NCBI GenBank assembly: GCA_020796225.1
Contig: CM036755.1
Location: 85,445,803 to 85,509,802, forward strand
Reading direction: 5' to 3'
Source: Arion vulgaris
Taxonomy: Eukaryota > Mollusca > Gastropoda > Stylommatophora > Arionidae
DNA: 64,000 bases
Position numbers and translations under genes: made by a program. Of this stretch, positions 1 through 10,549 are shown in pieces. The notes beneath the pieces were generated by a model that did no database searches, had not been told where the DNA came from, and saw nothing but the letters and a program-made list of their open reading frames with translations. Within the stretch, counting starts at the first letter, position 1. The number at the start of each line of letters is the position of its first letter.

Positions 1-372
1 CTTCCTTGTCACTTCCTAACTACATATCTTTGTTTCTACGTCATGTCTCGTTGTTATGTGTTGCGCTTCTGCTAAGAGAGTGCAACACATAGTCTCAACT
101 AATATAATATATCTTACCCACTACTCTAAACTAGGGCTACTTGTCTGTATGAGGCTCTGCTGGGGACATGGCTGTATGTCCCTGGCATAGCCATTCCTCC
201 AACATATACAGAAGAGAAGTAGACGTGTATATTCACTAAGTCTTCTACAGGATAAATAACAAACAAGATCAAATGTGTTATTGTTGTTGGGGGTGCTGGA
301 GGATGGTGCACAATATTATATATCTATATGATTATCTTTCACTTATATAATTAGTAATAATAGATAAATAAT
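1..372. other. No gene seen
   Basis: AT-rich, non-repetitive sequence at the window edge, presumably intron. The only ORF (126-311, minus) is short and has no recognisable motif. Confidence 0.5.
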
Positions 373-600
373 TAGTTATTTTCTTGGAGAGATCAGGCTA
401 TCTTGTCTGTAGTTATTTTCTTGGAGAGATCAGGCTATCTTGTCTGTAGTTATTTTCTTGGAGAGATCAGACTATCTTGTCTGTAGTTATTTTCTTGGAG
501 AGATCAGACTATCTTGTCTGTAGTTATTTTCTTGGAGAGATCATTCTATCTTGTCAGTAGTTATTTTCTTGGAGAGATCAGGCTATCTTGTTGTCTGTAG
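373..600. repeat. 37-bp minisatellite, about 6 copies
   Basis: Units start TAGTTATTTTCTTGGAGAGA and end in CTATCTTGTCTG. Copies differ by single bases (GGCTATC, GACTATC, TTCTATC), and the last carries a small insertion. Confidence 0.95.
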
Positions 601-719
601 TTTCTCACTGTATTATCGATGTCAGGAAGACTGCAATAAAACTATGTAGTGATGGAGAAACACTTAAAAAACAAAGTATTGTAGTTTTACAAAATGTATC
701 TGAGATAGTGTTCATAGTT

Positions 720-765
720 ATATATCAAATATATCAAATATATCAAATATATCATATATCAAATG
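720..765. repeat. Short ATATATCAA tandem tract
   Basis: Four to five units of about 10 bp (ATATCAAAT). Simple-sequence DNA next to the 3' end of a SINE copy. Confidence 0.8.
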
Positions 766-1003
766 AAAATTGTGGCATATCCCTTACAGGATTTAGCCAT
801 CAACCACAGTAAACAAGTCGTTGATTTTCTAGGCACTAGGAACGTTTAGTAATTTAACATTGCTTTCTGCAAGTTGAGATCTATTTTTAACGTTCCTAAA
901 ACCCACGGGAACAACTGTTGTTACCAAGATGCACGCCGCAGGTTTGAACCAGGTACTCTTGAGTTGTCATCGTGCTCACTACAGCTAAGACACAGACGCC
1001 CAC
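763..1003 (-). mobile_element. tRNA-derived SINE, family S1 copy 1
   Basis: On the minus strand the element starts GGGCGTCTGTGTCTTAGC, a tRNA-like A-box region, followed by a B box GGTTCAAACC at 941-950. The body then runs to a tail near 763. It matches the adjacent copy (1018-1222), and a related copy lies at 16190-16408. It needs a partner LINE to move. Subfamily naming would need a repeat library. Confidence 0.75.
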
Positions 1004-1017
1004 TTCTATCTAATGAA

Positions 1018-1222
1018 TGAAAATCGTAGCATATCCTAAAGGACGTAGCAATCAACCACATTAAACAAGTCGTTGATTTCTAGGCACCATTTATACGTTC
1101 AGTAGTTTGCCATTGCTTTCTGAACGGTGTGTCTATTATTACCTATTTTGTAAAAATCCCACGGAAACGAATTTGCTTCCAAACTTGCCACCGAGGGTTA
1201 GAGCCAGGAACGCTTGGGTTCT
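1018..1222 (-). mobile_element. tRNA-derived SINE, family S1 copy 2 (5' part lost)
   Basis: Shares the body of copy 1, with a close match from ATCGTAGCATATCC through the TTGCTTTCTGAACG segment. The B box is degenerate and the A-box end is missing where the LINE fragment begins. Two head-to-tail copies suggest a local duplication or repeated insertion. Confidence 0.7.
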
Positions 1223-2130
1223 ATATCGACAGAATAGTGAAAGAGGCACAATACCTTATTGACAGACAATTATAACAACGACCAATTAAACAACCAAATC
1301 AGCGAATTATTTTTTGCGGAAGACCAAAATTTAATCTATGAAGATGAAGATCAGCTACAACATCACATGAATTAATTGCTTGCTCGTAGAAAGTACAACA
1401 TGAAAATCAACAAACAAAAGACCGAGACCATGAAAATCGGCAGAACACCAAGCCAAGCAAACATACAAATAGATAACAACAGAGTAATGCAAGTTTCTGA
1501 ATTCAAATATTTAGGAAGAATTTTCACAGAGGATGGAAAATTCGATAGAGAAATAGAGACAAGGTGTCAAAAAGCAAATGCAGTGGAATACCAGTTGGCA
1601 CCATTACTACAACACCCAAAGATCAAGATGGAAGTGAAAAGACAGATGATAAAAAGTATTTTCCTACCAACACTTTGTTACCAGGCCAAACGTGGTCTCT
1701 TACAGCAACACACCAGAAAGCTAACCAGGTGTGAAATGAAATACTTGAGGAAGACAGTGGGAGTCACCAGGAAAAACAGACTACGAAATGATGACATCAG
1801 AAGCAAACTGGACATAACTTCGTGCATCGAATACATCGAAAGACAACACATGCAGTGGTTTGGACATTTAATGAGAATGAACTACAACCAACCACCAATA
1901 ACAGCATACAATAAAAAGAGATCGGGTACTAGAGCTAAGGGAAGACCAAGAAAAAGATGGATAGACAATATCAAGACCACACTAAAAGAACACGGAAACA
2001 ACACAACAAGGACGACTCATCTAGCCCTAGAACGCAAATTAAAGCTTCCATCCCTACGCTTAACGACAAGAGTGGACAGCCAACTACATCTTCCACCTGG
2101 AAATAGACAATAGACAATAGACAATAGATA
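1215..2130 (+). mobile_element. LINE fragment: C-terminal part of a reverse transcriptase
   Basis: Translation gives F-A-E-D at the catalytic Y/F-A-D-D position near 1310, then the thumb and C-terminal domain. Motifs include EFKYLGRIF, a basic CxxxYLRK region, and QWFGHLMRM followed by a proline- and arginine-rich tail. A TAA stop at about 1375 and the FAED change show it is dead. The open part runs 1376-2113. A related, damaged copy is LINE I on the minus strand at 49.7-53.1 kb, which shares the ETMKxGR and KFKYxG blocks. Its 3' end runs into TAGACAATAGACAATAGATA repeats. Confidence 0.85.
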
Positions 2131-2181
2131 GATAGACGCTTGTTCGTGGTCGAGTTCACTACCGCTTGAGCCACAGACGCT
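2131..2181 (-). mobile_element. tRNA-derived SINE fragment (head only)
   Basis: On the minus strand it reads CAGCGTCTGTGGCTCAAGCG followed by GTAGTGAACTCG, a tRNA-like head with an A box, related to the S1 copies. Only the first 50 bp remain, next to the LINE 3' end. Confidence 0.6.
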
Positions 2182-2307
2182 GACTATCTAATAACATTCT
2201 ATCTAATACAAACTCTAAAATACAGATCCCATGTTGAAGTTATTCTTCATCTTTTTTCTAATCATGTATTGCCTCACAGTGTCAGAATATTTCTTCTTCG
2301 AACGCGA

Positions 2308-2372
2308 CTTTCAGTTATGCGCCTACAAGTTGGCTAGACATCCGATTTCTGCGATGCTTTTTATTTACTAGG
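2308..2372 (-). repeat. Dispersed repeat V, copy 1 (short)
   Basis: About 33 bp (ACATCCGATTTCTGCGATGC and onward to TTTACTA) is identical to the reverse complement of 29228-29265, with weaker similarity just outside it. Other copies are at 29225-29355 and 30765-30900. Confidence 0.8.
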
Positions 2373-2941
2373 TAGCTTCCATGTCCTACATTGGTCGCCT
2401 CTTACGACATCTCTTGTAGGTTGCAGTGGTACTATTCTTTGCTTCTTTTGAAGGCCCCGGTACCACACGAGCGGCGACAGAATATAAATGCAGTTTCTAG
2501 AACGGGCATTCGTGTGCGCTTTAAATGTAGTGTTTTTCACCGACTCTGTTATCTTTGAGGTCTACCTTGAGCCTTACATAAACTATATAATATAATATCG
2601 AATTATGCAGAGATTTGAAAAACAGGTGTTGAAGTTGAGACATTAAAACATCTTTGGCCGTTAAAATGTGATAAGTGTAGGCTGGAAGTTAGCTGCCAGG
2701 ACAAAAAATTAATTCTAAAAACAGAAAATGTTTGTGCAATTTCAAAACTTACTTCATATACTTCAAGCGAGGTAAAGTAGTTTCTTCTAGAGTAGATGAT
2801 ATCATTATATGTAAGAAAATCACATGTTACTAATGACCAAAGCAACGTGATGATGATACTGATAGTTAATATAGAATAATAATAAATCAATACACAGATT
2901 ATCCAACTGTATTTCATTTCTTTTTTTCTCTTTGTGTGTAG
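2373..2941. other. Intron sequence, nothing recognised
   Basis: AT-rich sequence leading to the acceptor of micro-exon 1. Two minus-strand ORFs here overlap the exon and have no motif. Confidence 0.5.
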
Positions 2942-2968
2942 GAGAGTGGTTAAATTCAAAGATTGCAC
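2942..2968 (+). CDS. Micro-exon 1 (27 nt), encodes EWLNSKIA
   Basis: The acceptor is a T-rich tract ending in TTTGTGTGTAG and the donor is GTAAGTAAC. Read with two leading bases that finish the previous codon, it gives E-W-L-N-S-K-I-A plus one base C. Frame 0 hits TAA at the fourth codon. It is the only clean copy ending in Ala rather than Gly. Joined to micro-exon 2, the split codon is CTT (Leu). Confidence 0.8.
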
Positions 2969-4079
2969 GTAAGTAACTACGTTCAAATCTTATGTCTGTG
3001 ATAATATGTGTTAAGTGTAGGAATATTTTCAATAAATGCGATTACGAGTGTTTGTATTTCTTAGTGTGTATTAAGAAAACAAAGTTGTGGAGATAGGACG
3101 GATATCATGTCCGTCGCCTAGTCTCTTTTCACCTCATCTAAGAACATGGCTTAAATATTTCCACCTTTGTTTCCTTATAATATTTGAAACGAATTATTGT
3201 TGAGATCTAACTCTCAGTGCATTGTTCGAAACGAAATCACTCCATTTTACATTTAATCATTTTCGGAAACATTTATTCTCATAGCTGTCCAGTTTCTTTT
3301 CAATTTATATCCCTAGATCAGTAGAGGTTAAGAAAAATCCTCTGTTTCCGAAATACTAGGGTTTTCACGATTGAGAATTATTAGGCCTCAGATCAACCGA
3401 CCACACACAGCAAGAACGAAGAAAATAACACCTTCCATCTTGAAACCGGAACCGGTAAACTCAAACCGGAAAAACCATTGTTTTCATAGCATAACATATT
3501 TTCCAATTATAACAGAATATATATTACTATGATGGTCATATCGTTCAATCAATCATTCAATCAATAGTAATGGTGGCTAATTTTACTAATTGTACTTATA
3601 GCATAACATATTGTCCAATTATAACAGTATTCACTAAACATTATCAAACATCAAAGTCAAGTATGCTCTGATCGGTTTTGTCTATATTATTATTTAACTA
3701 GATGTTCATTCATGACATCTTCATTACTAGTTATTCCATATTTGATGTTTAATGTGTAAAATAAAGATATAATAGTTAAACATTTAACCAAAATCATCAT
3801 CATCAGTTAGAATTCTACTAAACTCTTTCTGTTAATATACCTTCACTACAATGATATTTGTCTACTCAGTTGTAGAAAACAAAGAAGGAACATCCAAGAC
3901 GAACTTACATTAAGTTATATATTTGAGAGAACACAGCGAGAGAACGTGATAAAGATTATATATATATAGATTGTCTTACAAGTATCGTCAGACACTGTCA
4001 AATGTAATCATATCATTGCGTCAGTAGATTACATTTATTTCTGTGACATATATACATATTTTATTTCTTTACTTGACAG
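2969..4079 (+). other. Intron 1 of the micro-exon gene
   Basis: 1111 nt, GT...AG. It contains a local direct duplication: AGCATAACATATT(T/G)TCCAAT followed by TATAACAG, at about 3487 and 3599. No ORF or RNA gene was recognised. Confidence 0.7.
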
Positions 4080-4106
4080 TTTTGTGGTTGCACAATTCAT
4101 TAGGAC
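4080..4106 (+). CDS. Micro-exon 2 (27 nt), encodes LWLHNSLG
   Basis: The acceptor is TTTATTTCTTTACTTGACAG and the donor GTAAGTAAC. Phase 1 at both ends. The open frame reads L-W-L-H-N-S-L-G plus C. Frame 0 ends in TAG. The split codon into micro-exon 3 is CAA (Gln). The preceding intron is only 1111 nt, the shortest in the window. Confidence 0.85.
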
Positions 4107-4864
4107 GTAAGTAACTTTACATATCCAGTTTGTTTGTTGCTCATAGTCTTTGTTTGTTTATGCAGAAAGTTTTCAGAGATGTCATTACTTCAACAAAAAT
4201 ATTTTGTTAACAAAAGAAAAGTTTAGATACAGATAAAAATAGTCTACTCAGTCCAAAATTTGCCATGTCTACAGACCCTACTATCTAAACTGTGCAAGCA
4301 GCGCATGCTCGTCTTGCAGTCGATACTGCCTATCAAAATGATCCATCATCATCATCCAAAAAACAGCTTTCCTAGATGCTCGTAGAAGGGCTCAAGAGAG
4401 AATCAGGAAATTACAAGACGTCTGGCTAAGCAAAAAATCTGATGAAATCCATGATGACAGACATGATTTCAAACGCTTCTACGATGCCCTAAAAACTGTT
4501 TACGGACCTCAACAATCTCACCCCACTCCCATACTCGATGCAGATGGAGCAAGGCTACTAATTGACAAGCCTCAGATACTAAATCGCTGGGCAGAACACT
4601 TCCGTTCTGTCCTCAACCATCCATCCACTATATGTTATGAAGCCATAGAGCGCATGCCCCAGGTCCCAATCAATGCCAAGCTTGATATCCCACCTACCTT
4701 AGCAGAGGTCAAGAAGGCAACAAGCCAGATGTCCAGCGGAAGGCACCGGGTGCGGACTCAATACCAACCGAAGTCTACAAAGAAGGAGGGCCCACGTTGA
4801 TGCTAAAATTGACAGTTATTTACATCCATTTAGTGCAACGAACGTGTGCCACAGGAATTAAAGG

Positions 4865-5395
4865 ATGCCACTATTGTCCACCTGTACAAGCGGAAAGGAA
4901 ACCACCAGGCCTGCGATAATCACAGGGGATCTCCTCCTGTCAATCGCTGGCAAAATACTGACCAGAGTCCTCCTCAATCGATTAATCGATCACCTGGAAC
5001 AGGACTTACTCCCTGAGACCCAATGTGGCTTCAGAGCAGGTCGTGGAACAGCAGACATGATATTTGCTGCTCGCCAACTACAGGAGAAATGCCAAGAGCA
5101 GCACCGTAACCTCTATATGGTCTTTGTCGATCTCACAAAGGCTTTCGACACGGTTAACAGGGAGGGTCTATGGAAGATCATGGAAAAATGTGGATGCCCA
5201 GGGAAATTCATCAAGATCGTCCAACAGTTTCACGAGGGCATGATGGCACGTGTACTTGACGAAGGAGAGCTGTCGGAAGCCTTCCATGTCACCAACAGCG
5301 TCAAACAGGGCTGTGTACTGGCCCCAACACTCTTCAGCATGATGTTTGCTGCCATGCTCACGGATGTCTTTTGGGAAGGCGACGAACATGGGTAA
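4865..5395 (+). pseudogene. LINE A RT fingers/palm, first half
   Basis: 176 codons open. It carries RT blocks with RLIDHLEQDLLPETQCGFRAG, VFVDLTKAFDTVNREG (first catalytic Asp) and VTNSVKQGCVLAPTLFSMMF. The frame runs off at an inserted T in GTCTTTTGGGAAGG; copy 2 has GTCTTTGGGAAGG. The ATG at 4865 is not a real start because the domain begins upstream. Confidence 0.88.
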
Positions 5396-6240
5396 AGATT
5401 AGATACAGGACAGACGGTAACCTATTCAATCTTCGGAGGTTAAAATCCTCCCCCAAAGTAAAAGAATCAACTATCTCAAACCTGTTGTTTGATGATGACT
5501 GTGCCCTCGCTACCAACTCTGTGGAAGAAATGCAGACTTACATGGACAAGTTATCAATGGCCTGTGATAGGTTTGGCCTCACCATTAACACCAAAAAAAC
5601 AGAGTTCATGTTCCAGCCCGCCCCTAGAGAACAGTATTACGATCCAGTCATCAACATTAAACACCAGCGTCTCCAGTCAACGGACAACTTTGCTTATCTT
5701 GGCAGCCTCCTATCCAGATCGGCAAACATAGATTCTGAGGTCCACAATAGGATATCCAAAGCCAGTGCTGCGTTGGGAAGGTTACGTGTCACTGTGTGGG
5801 AACGGAAGGGGATAAGCATAGTCACAAAGCTGAAAGTTGACCAGGCCATAGTGCTAACCACGCTGCTGTACGCAAGCGAGACATGGACAGTGTATAGCAG
5901 ACACGCAAGAAAATTAAACCATTTCCACACAAGCTGTCTACGCAGAATACTAAAAATAAACTGGCAGGACAAAATTCCAGACAGCGAAGTCCTCACAAGA
6001 GCAAAGATCCCAAGCGTCAACACCCTGTTGCAGAAGGCCCAACTGAGATGGGTCGGTCACGTTGCTCGAATGCCTGATAAACGCATCCCAAACCAGTTGA
6101 TGTATGGCGAGCTTGAAGGGGGCAGACGTTTAGCTGGTGGACAGAAAAACGCTTTAAAAGACACTCTTAAAGTGTCTCTGAAATGCTTTCATATAGACAA
6201 TAGGTGCTGGGAATCCCTTGCGCAAGATCGCCAAATGTGA
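5371..6240 (+). pseudogene. LINE A RT palm/thumb, second half
   Basis: 289 codons open. LFDDDCALA stands at the catalytic F/Y-A-D-D site, so the Ala is replaced by Asp. It is followed by MDKLSMACDRFGLTINTKKTE, AYLGSLLSRSANID, LLYASETWTVYSRHARKLNHFH, LRRILKINWQD and RWVGHVARMPDKRIPNQLMYGEL, the usual C-terminal sequence of such LINEs. The downstream frame shifts before the zinc-finger tail. Confidence 0.88.
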
Positions 6241-6345
6241 CGCTGTAACAACAAAAGAGGAACCCGAATACCTGAGAATCATCGTATTGTTGAGTCACAG
6301 AGAAAACGAGCAGCGCGAAAAGACAGAGAACACAACACGCACATG

Positions 6346-6456
6346 TCTAACCTTGATCATGTATGTCCCACCTGTGGTCGGGGATTCTGTTCTAGGATTG
6401 GACTCTACAGTCACCTCCGCACACACCAGAGAGGTGCAACAGTATACGTCTGAGAT
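6346..6456 (+). pseudogene. LINE A C-terminal C2H2 zinc finger
   Basis: In one frame it reads HVCPTCGRGFCSRIGLYSHL followed by RTHQRGATVYV and TGA. Cys-x2-Cys and His-x3-His are all present. Many animal LINEs end with such a finger; a role in nucleic-acid binding is presumed. Confidence 0.8.
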
Positions 6457-6492
6457 TGTTGTCATCATCGCTTGCGATGGACGGCTATTATT

Positions 6493-6600
6493 ATATACTG
6501 TCTTATTATGGAATACCAGGAAATGAAACAGCAGAACGACTGGCTAAGGAAGGTGCTGCAGGAGAGCAACCGAATGTGCCAGTTCCCTACCAATAACAGA
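6493..6600 (+). mobile_element. LINE B fragment, end of RNase H
   Basis: Frame from about 6501 gives SYYGIPGNETAERLAKEGAA then GEQPNVPVPYQ, the GIxGNExADxLAKxGA block of LINE RNase H domains. It starts right at the 3' end of LINE A copy 1 and stops at 6600. The next part of this element seems to resume at about 9335. Confidence 0.75.
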
Positions 6601-6978
6601 AAATATATCCATAATTGGGATATATAAATTGGAACTAAAATATTGTATATGTCCGATTCTTTTTGGGTTATTGAGTGGACAATTACTTTAATTTGCTTGA
6701 GTTTCTGAATTGATGACTCAAAGATGTAAAATATTTTGAACTGTAATTTATTCCTTTGGGGGGTGAAAGTTGGATCATAATGGTGGGTTCGAGACTAATG
6801 TTAAGCCAGATACAGAAAATATTTGGGTTTTTGGTCGGGTCCTTTGTGTATGAAGGACGCATTGTACTTCCTCATTTATTGATGTTATCTGATATTGAGC
6901 CCGATAAGTAAATCTCTTGGGAATTGGCTTGATTCCTTGTGGGTTTTGGACGGGTTGTAATTGTAATATTACCTGTCG
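6601..6978. other. Unassigned AT-rich spacer
   Basis: No coding or RNA signal recognised. It separates the two halves of LINE B and leads into the 90/34-bp minisatellite. Confidence 0.4.
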
Positions 6979-7850
6979 TTCTATATTGTAGAGTCAAATA
7001 TTGAGTATTATTTGACTCTGTTTGATTGTTGAACAGACAATGAAGTCTCATTGACTTCAATGTTCTATATTGTAGAGTCAAATATTGAGTATTATTTGAC
7101 TCTGTTTGATTGTTGAACGACAATGAATCTCATTGACTTCAATGTTCTTATATTGTTGAAGTCAATATTAGTATTATTTGACTCTGTTTTGATGTTGTTG
7201 AACAGACAATGAAGTCTCATTGACTTCAATGTTCTATATTGTAGCAAGTCAACTATGTGAGTATTATTTGATCCGTTTGATTGTGAACAGACAATGAAGT
7301 CTCATTGACTGAATTGTTGAACAGACAATGAAATCTCATTGACTGAATTGTTGAACAGACAATGAAATCTCATTGACTGAATTGTTGAACAGACAATGAC
7401 ATCTCATTGACTGAATTGTTGAACAGACAATGAAATCTCATTGACTGAATTGTTGAACAGACAATGAAATCTCATTGACTGAATTGTTGAACGGACAATG
7501 AAGTCTCATTGACTGAATTGTTGAACAGACAATGAAATTTCATTGACTGAATTGTTGAACAGACAATGAAATCGCATTGACTGAATTGTTGAACAGACAA
7601 TAAAATCTCATTGACTGAATTGTTGAACAGACAATGAAATCTCATTGACTGAATTGTTGAACAGACAATGAAATCTCATTGACTGAATTGTTGAACAGAC
7701 AATGAAATCTCTTTGACTGAATTGTTGAACAGACAATTAAATCTCATTGACTTCAATGTTCTATATTGTAGAGTCAAATATTGAGTATTATTTGACTCCG
7801 TTTGATTGTTGAAAGGACAATGAAATCTCATTGACTTCAATGATGACTAC
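6979..7850. repeat. Two-level minisatellite, 90-bp units enclosing 34-bp units
   Basis: About four 90-bp units (starting TTCTATATTGTAGAGTCAAA) at 6979-7290, then about 13 units of 34 bp (TTGAACAGACAATGAAATCT and onward) to about 7745, then one more 90-bp type unit. The 34-bp unit is the inner part of the 90-bp unit, so it was amplified later. Some 90-bp units carry small insertions. Confidence 0.93.
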
Positions 7851-8460
7851 TATAGGTAGAATATTGTGGATTTTACATTGCAGATATTTGATGTATTTGG
7901 GATGTTAATTTATTCCTTTGGAAGTTGTTGGGTGGATGTTAAAGGCATCATGAAGGTTATATGATGTTGATCCAAATGTTGGAGGTTTTAATAGATTAAT
8001 TGTGTTTTTTGTGTGGACTTGCGTCTGGGAGACGTGATCCCAATCTATGATGGATGAAATATGTAAAATATTGAAAATTTCCTTGGCTTCTATGACAGAT
8101 AGTGGAGCGAGGCTGCTTTTTGGGAGTTCATTATTCCCCTGGGATTGGGGGTTGGTTAATATTACCTCATGGAGGTCTGATAATGTTGATTTAGACATTA
8201 TCGTTGAGAATTCCTATATTGTGAATTTCATTGCTTTCTATGACATATAGCAAAGCAATGTGGAATCTTGGTTTGTTCCTTCCCCGGGATTGGGGGTTGG
8301 TTGTTATTACCTCATGGAGTTCATATACTGTTGATAGTTTAAACAGTATATATATTTTTTTTTCATGTCATATTCTGGTTGTAACTTGTTTTTTTTTGAG
8401 ATTCAGATTGCATGACAAGACTCTGACGAGCAAGAGCGACATAGAGACATGACAGTTAGT
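7851..8460. other. Unassigned sequence with a short internal duplication
   Basis: CC(C/T)GGGATTGGGGGTTGGTT is followed by A or G, ATTACCTCATGGAG and more, at about 8136 and 8283. This suggests an old tandem duplication of about 145 bp. No domain is seen in its ORFs. Confidence 0.45.
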
Positions 8461-9080
8461 GTGAGATGCCCCTCGTCCATCCTACGACATGTGAGGACGG
8501 GATGTCGACGTACAGCCTCCTCACATTAACCTACGGGTTGGTTCCCACTGCCTGGAGCAAGTGATATGCTGTTGAGTCACATTAAGAAACATGTGGCGTC
8601 TATTTCATGTTATTCCATACATTTTTGCTGACTGCATTTTGGATTAATACTTTGTTTCAGCATTAAAGCACAGAGGGTTTACTGTTGTTGTTAACCATGG
8701 TCACCTATGACCAGTTGACGAGTCACGTTTCACGACGTGTGGTGACTTGTTCCCATTTAGCTCATTCAACTTGGCTCTCCTGAGATCCCGTCAGGATTTT
8801 CCTTATTTTCGACCATGGTTGGCTGTTGTAGATTAGTTGTTGTTGAGCCACGTTTCGCGACGTGTGGTGACTTGTTGCCATTCAGCTCGGACAACTATAA
8901 TAACCCTGATGGACTCTAACTGTGCACATATGAGGAAATTTCACCGTCGTGTCGACAGCGAGGTCTCCAGGGGGTGTAGTAGCCAGTCCCCCACCCCCAT
9001 GTGGTAGACAGTAGACCAGACAGGTAGTTTTAGTCTGTAGTTTGTAGCAGTAGATTTTTAATTAGCAGAGACTTAGTGTT
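8461..9080. repeat. Unclassified repeat-like segment with direct duplication
   Basis: A 60-bp block is present twice (about 8715 and 8836), both with CGACGTGTGGTGACTTGTT. GC content is higher than the flanks, with CGTCGTGTCGACAGCGAGG and a C-run CCCCCACCCCC around 8990. It may be part of a non-autonomous element inserted in LINE B, but no ends were found. Confidence 0.4.
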
Positions 9081-9097
9081 TGCACTCTCCAAGCAGA

Positions 9098-9334
9098 ATG
9101 GCAACACTAAAACGAAACACTGACGTAGGGAAACTAGTTGACGCAGTTTTGTGTAGTAACGGGAAGACCGATATAAACAAGACTGAGAAGCGGACGTGTT
9201 TTGTCCAATCATGCAATAAAGACACATATGAAGCCTTTCAGACAGTGTTTGGGCTTTGTAACATCGGCTGTACCAATCATCACCTTCATTACTACAACAA
9301 TGTGGTACAAACATCATCAACAACTACAAAATGA
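9098..9334 (+). other. Unrecognised ORF, possibly part of the same insertion
   Basis: About 79 codons from ATG at 9098 (MATLKRNTDVGKL onward), with several Cys and His near its end but no known spacing. It ends where LINE B coding sequence restarts. Weak evidence for coding; I do not recognise it. Confidence 0.25.
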
Positions 9335-9650
9335 TGATTAAATCAATCAGACAGTCACAAATACCAACACAAAACGACTATTATAATATGAGCAGATTGA
9401 AACAAGTTGTCATTCTACGCCTTATAACAGAGCACAATCGACTCCGCACCCACATGTATACATAATTCAAGATTGGTAATTCAGCAATGTCTACATGTGT
9501 ACATGCACATCAGACTGTAGAGCACATACTTCAAGACTGTCCCGACTATGATATACTGAGGCAAACTTACTGCCGTAATGAAACACCACTCGAAACAGAA
9601 AACTACACGGGCATCTGTGTGAGCTACAAGGGAAAGTGAAGTTTATATAT
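9335..9650 (+). mobile_element. LINE B fragment, C-terminal zinc-knuckle region
   Basis: Translation gives VVILRLITEHNRLRTHMYT, a stop, then FKIGNSAMSTCVHAHQTVEH and ILQDCPDY. This is the FRLRTGHNRLxxHM...C-x-C...EHxLxDC region that follows RNase H in I/Jockey-type LINEs; LINE D has the same at 18.8 kb. An in-frame TAA makes it a pseudogene. Confidence 0.8.
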
Positions 9651-9919
9651 GAAATAACATGGAATATATAGGCAATATTTCAAGCGAACGAAAAGATGGA
9701 AGGAAGGATACAAGTCTTCCATCGCAAGCTATGATGACATCAAATAACGAAGTGTGGTGTTGCCCATCTCTAGTGTGTGCGGAAGTTAATGTGTAATTAA
9801 CTACTGGAATACAGTCCACTTCCACTTTTGTGTATACATGATCAAAGTTGAACATGTGTGTGTGTGTTGTTTCTTTACGATTACTCTACGTCTCAGCAGT
9901 ACGACAATTCTTATCTACT

Positions 9920-10235
9920 TGAGAGCATCCTGTGTTGTTGCAGTGCTACATTTGGTTATCTTACGCTAGCAGTTACCAGCTACTTGAGAGCATCCTGTGT
10001 TGTTGCAGTGCTACATTTGGTTATCTTACGCTAGCAGTTACTACTACTAGAGCATCCTGTGTTGTTGCAGTGCTACATTTGGTTATCTTACGCTAGCAGT
10101 TACCAGCTACTAGAGTTCATCCTGTGTTGTTGCAGTGCCACATTTGGTTATCTTACGCTAGCAGTTACCAGCTACTAGAGTGCGTCCTGTGTTGTTGCAG
10201 TGCCACATTTGGTAAACTTACGCTAGCAATTACCA
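9920..10235. repeat. 63-65-bp minisatellite, 5 copies, derived from LINE A
   Basis: The unit contains TGTTGTTGCAGTGCTACATT followed by TGGTTATCTTACGC. The same stretch of LINE A (reverse complement) reads TTGTTACAGCGTCACATTTG then GCGATCTTGCGC. So one LINE segment has been tandemly multiplied in place. Confidence 0.85.
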
Positions 10236-10549
10236 GTAAATGTTATCTATACCGCAACCTTTTAGAGACACTCCAAGAATTTCTTTTATGCGTTTTGCAT
10301 ATTCACTAACTGATCTTGTTGTCCCCTTCAAGGTTGCCATACACCAACTGTTTTGGGATTTGTTTATCAGGCATGCGAACAACGTAAAGGCCCATCTCAC
10401 TTAGGGCTTATGTGACTGGGTGTTGACGATTTAAATATTAGTTTTCATAAAGCCTTCTGGGTCTGAAATTTGGTTATGTCAGTTTATTTTGTGTAATCTG
10501 TGTCGACATCTTGTGTGTAAGTTGTTTAGTTTTATTGCCTCTCTTCAAT

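Larger units (their letters stand above)
4282..6492 (+). mobile_element. LINE A copy 1 (5'-truncated)
   Basis: Close match to LINE A copy 2 from its middle to its 3' end, starting in a linker before the RT (CATCATCATCATCC at about 4347). Order: linker, RT split in two frames at 4865-5395 and 5371-6240, then a C-terminal tail. RT landmarks include LTKAFDTVNREGLW, SVKQGCVLAPTLFS, LLFDDDCALATNS at the catalytic site (FDDD replaces FADD) and FAYLGSLLSR. The tail holds a C2H2-like finger near 6350-6460. An extra T near 5370 causes the frameshift. The 3' end abuts a LINE B RNase H fragment. It is probably inactive. Confidence 0.92.

Noticed and set aside
5168..6023. Minus-strand ORFs opposite LINE A RT
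   Set aside because: Antisense shadows of a well-identified RT frame.
10490..10525. GTAAGT at about 10517 as a possible micro-exon donor
   Set aside because: The segment aligns with LINE A (AGACAGCTTGTGTGGAAATG in the clean copy) and has no W-L codons.
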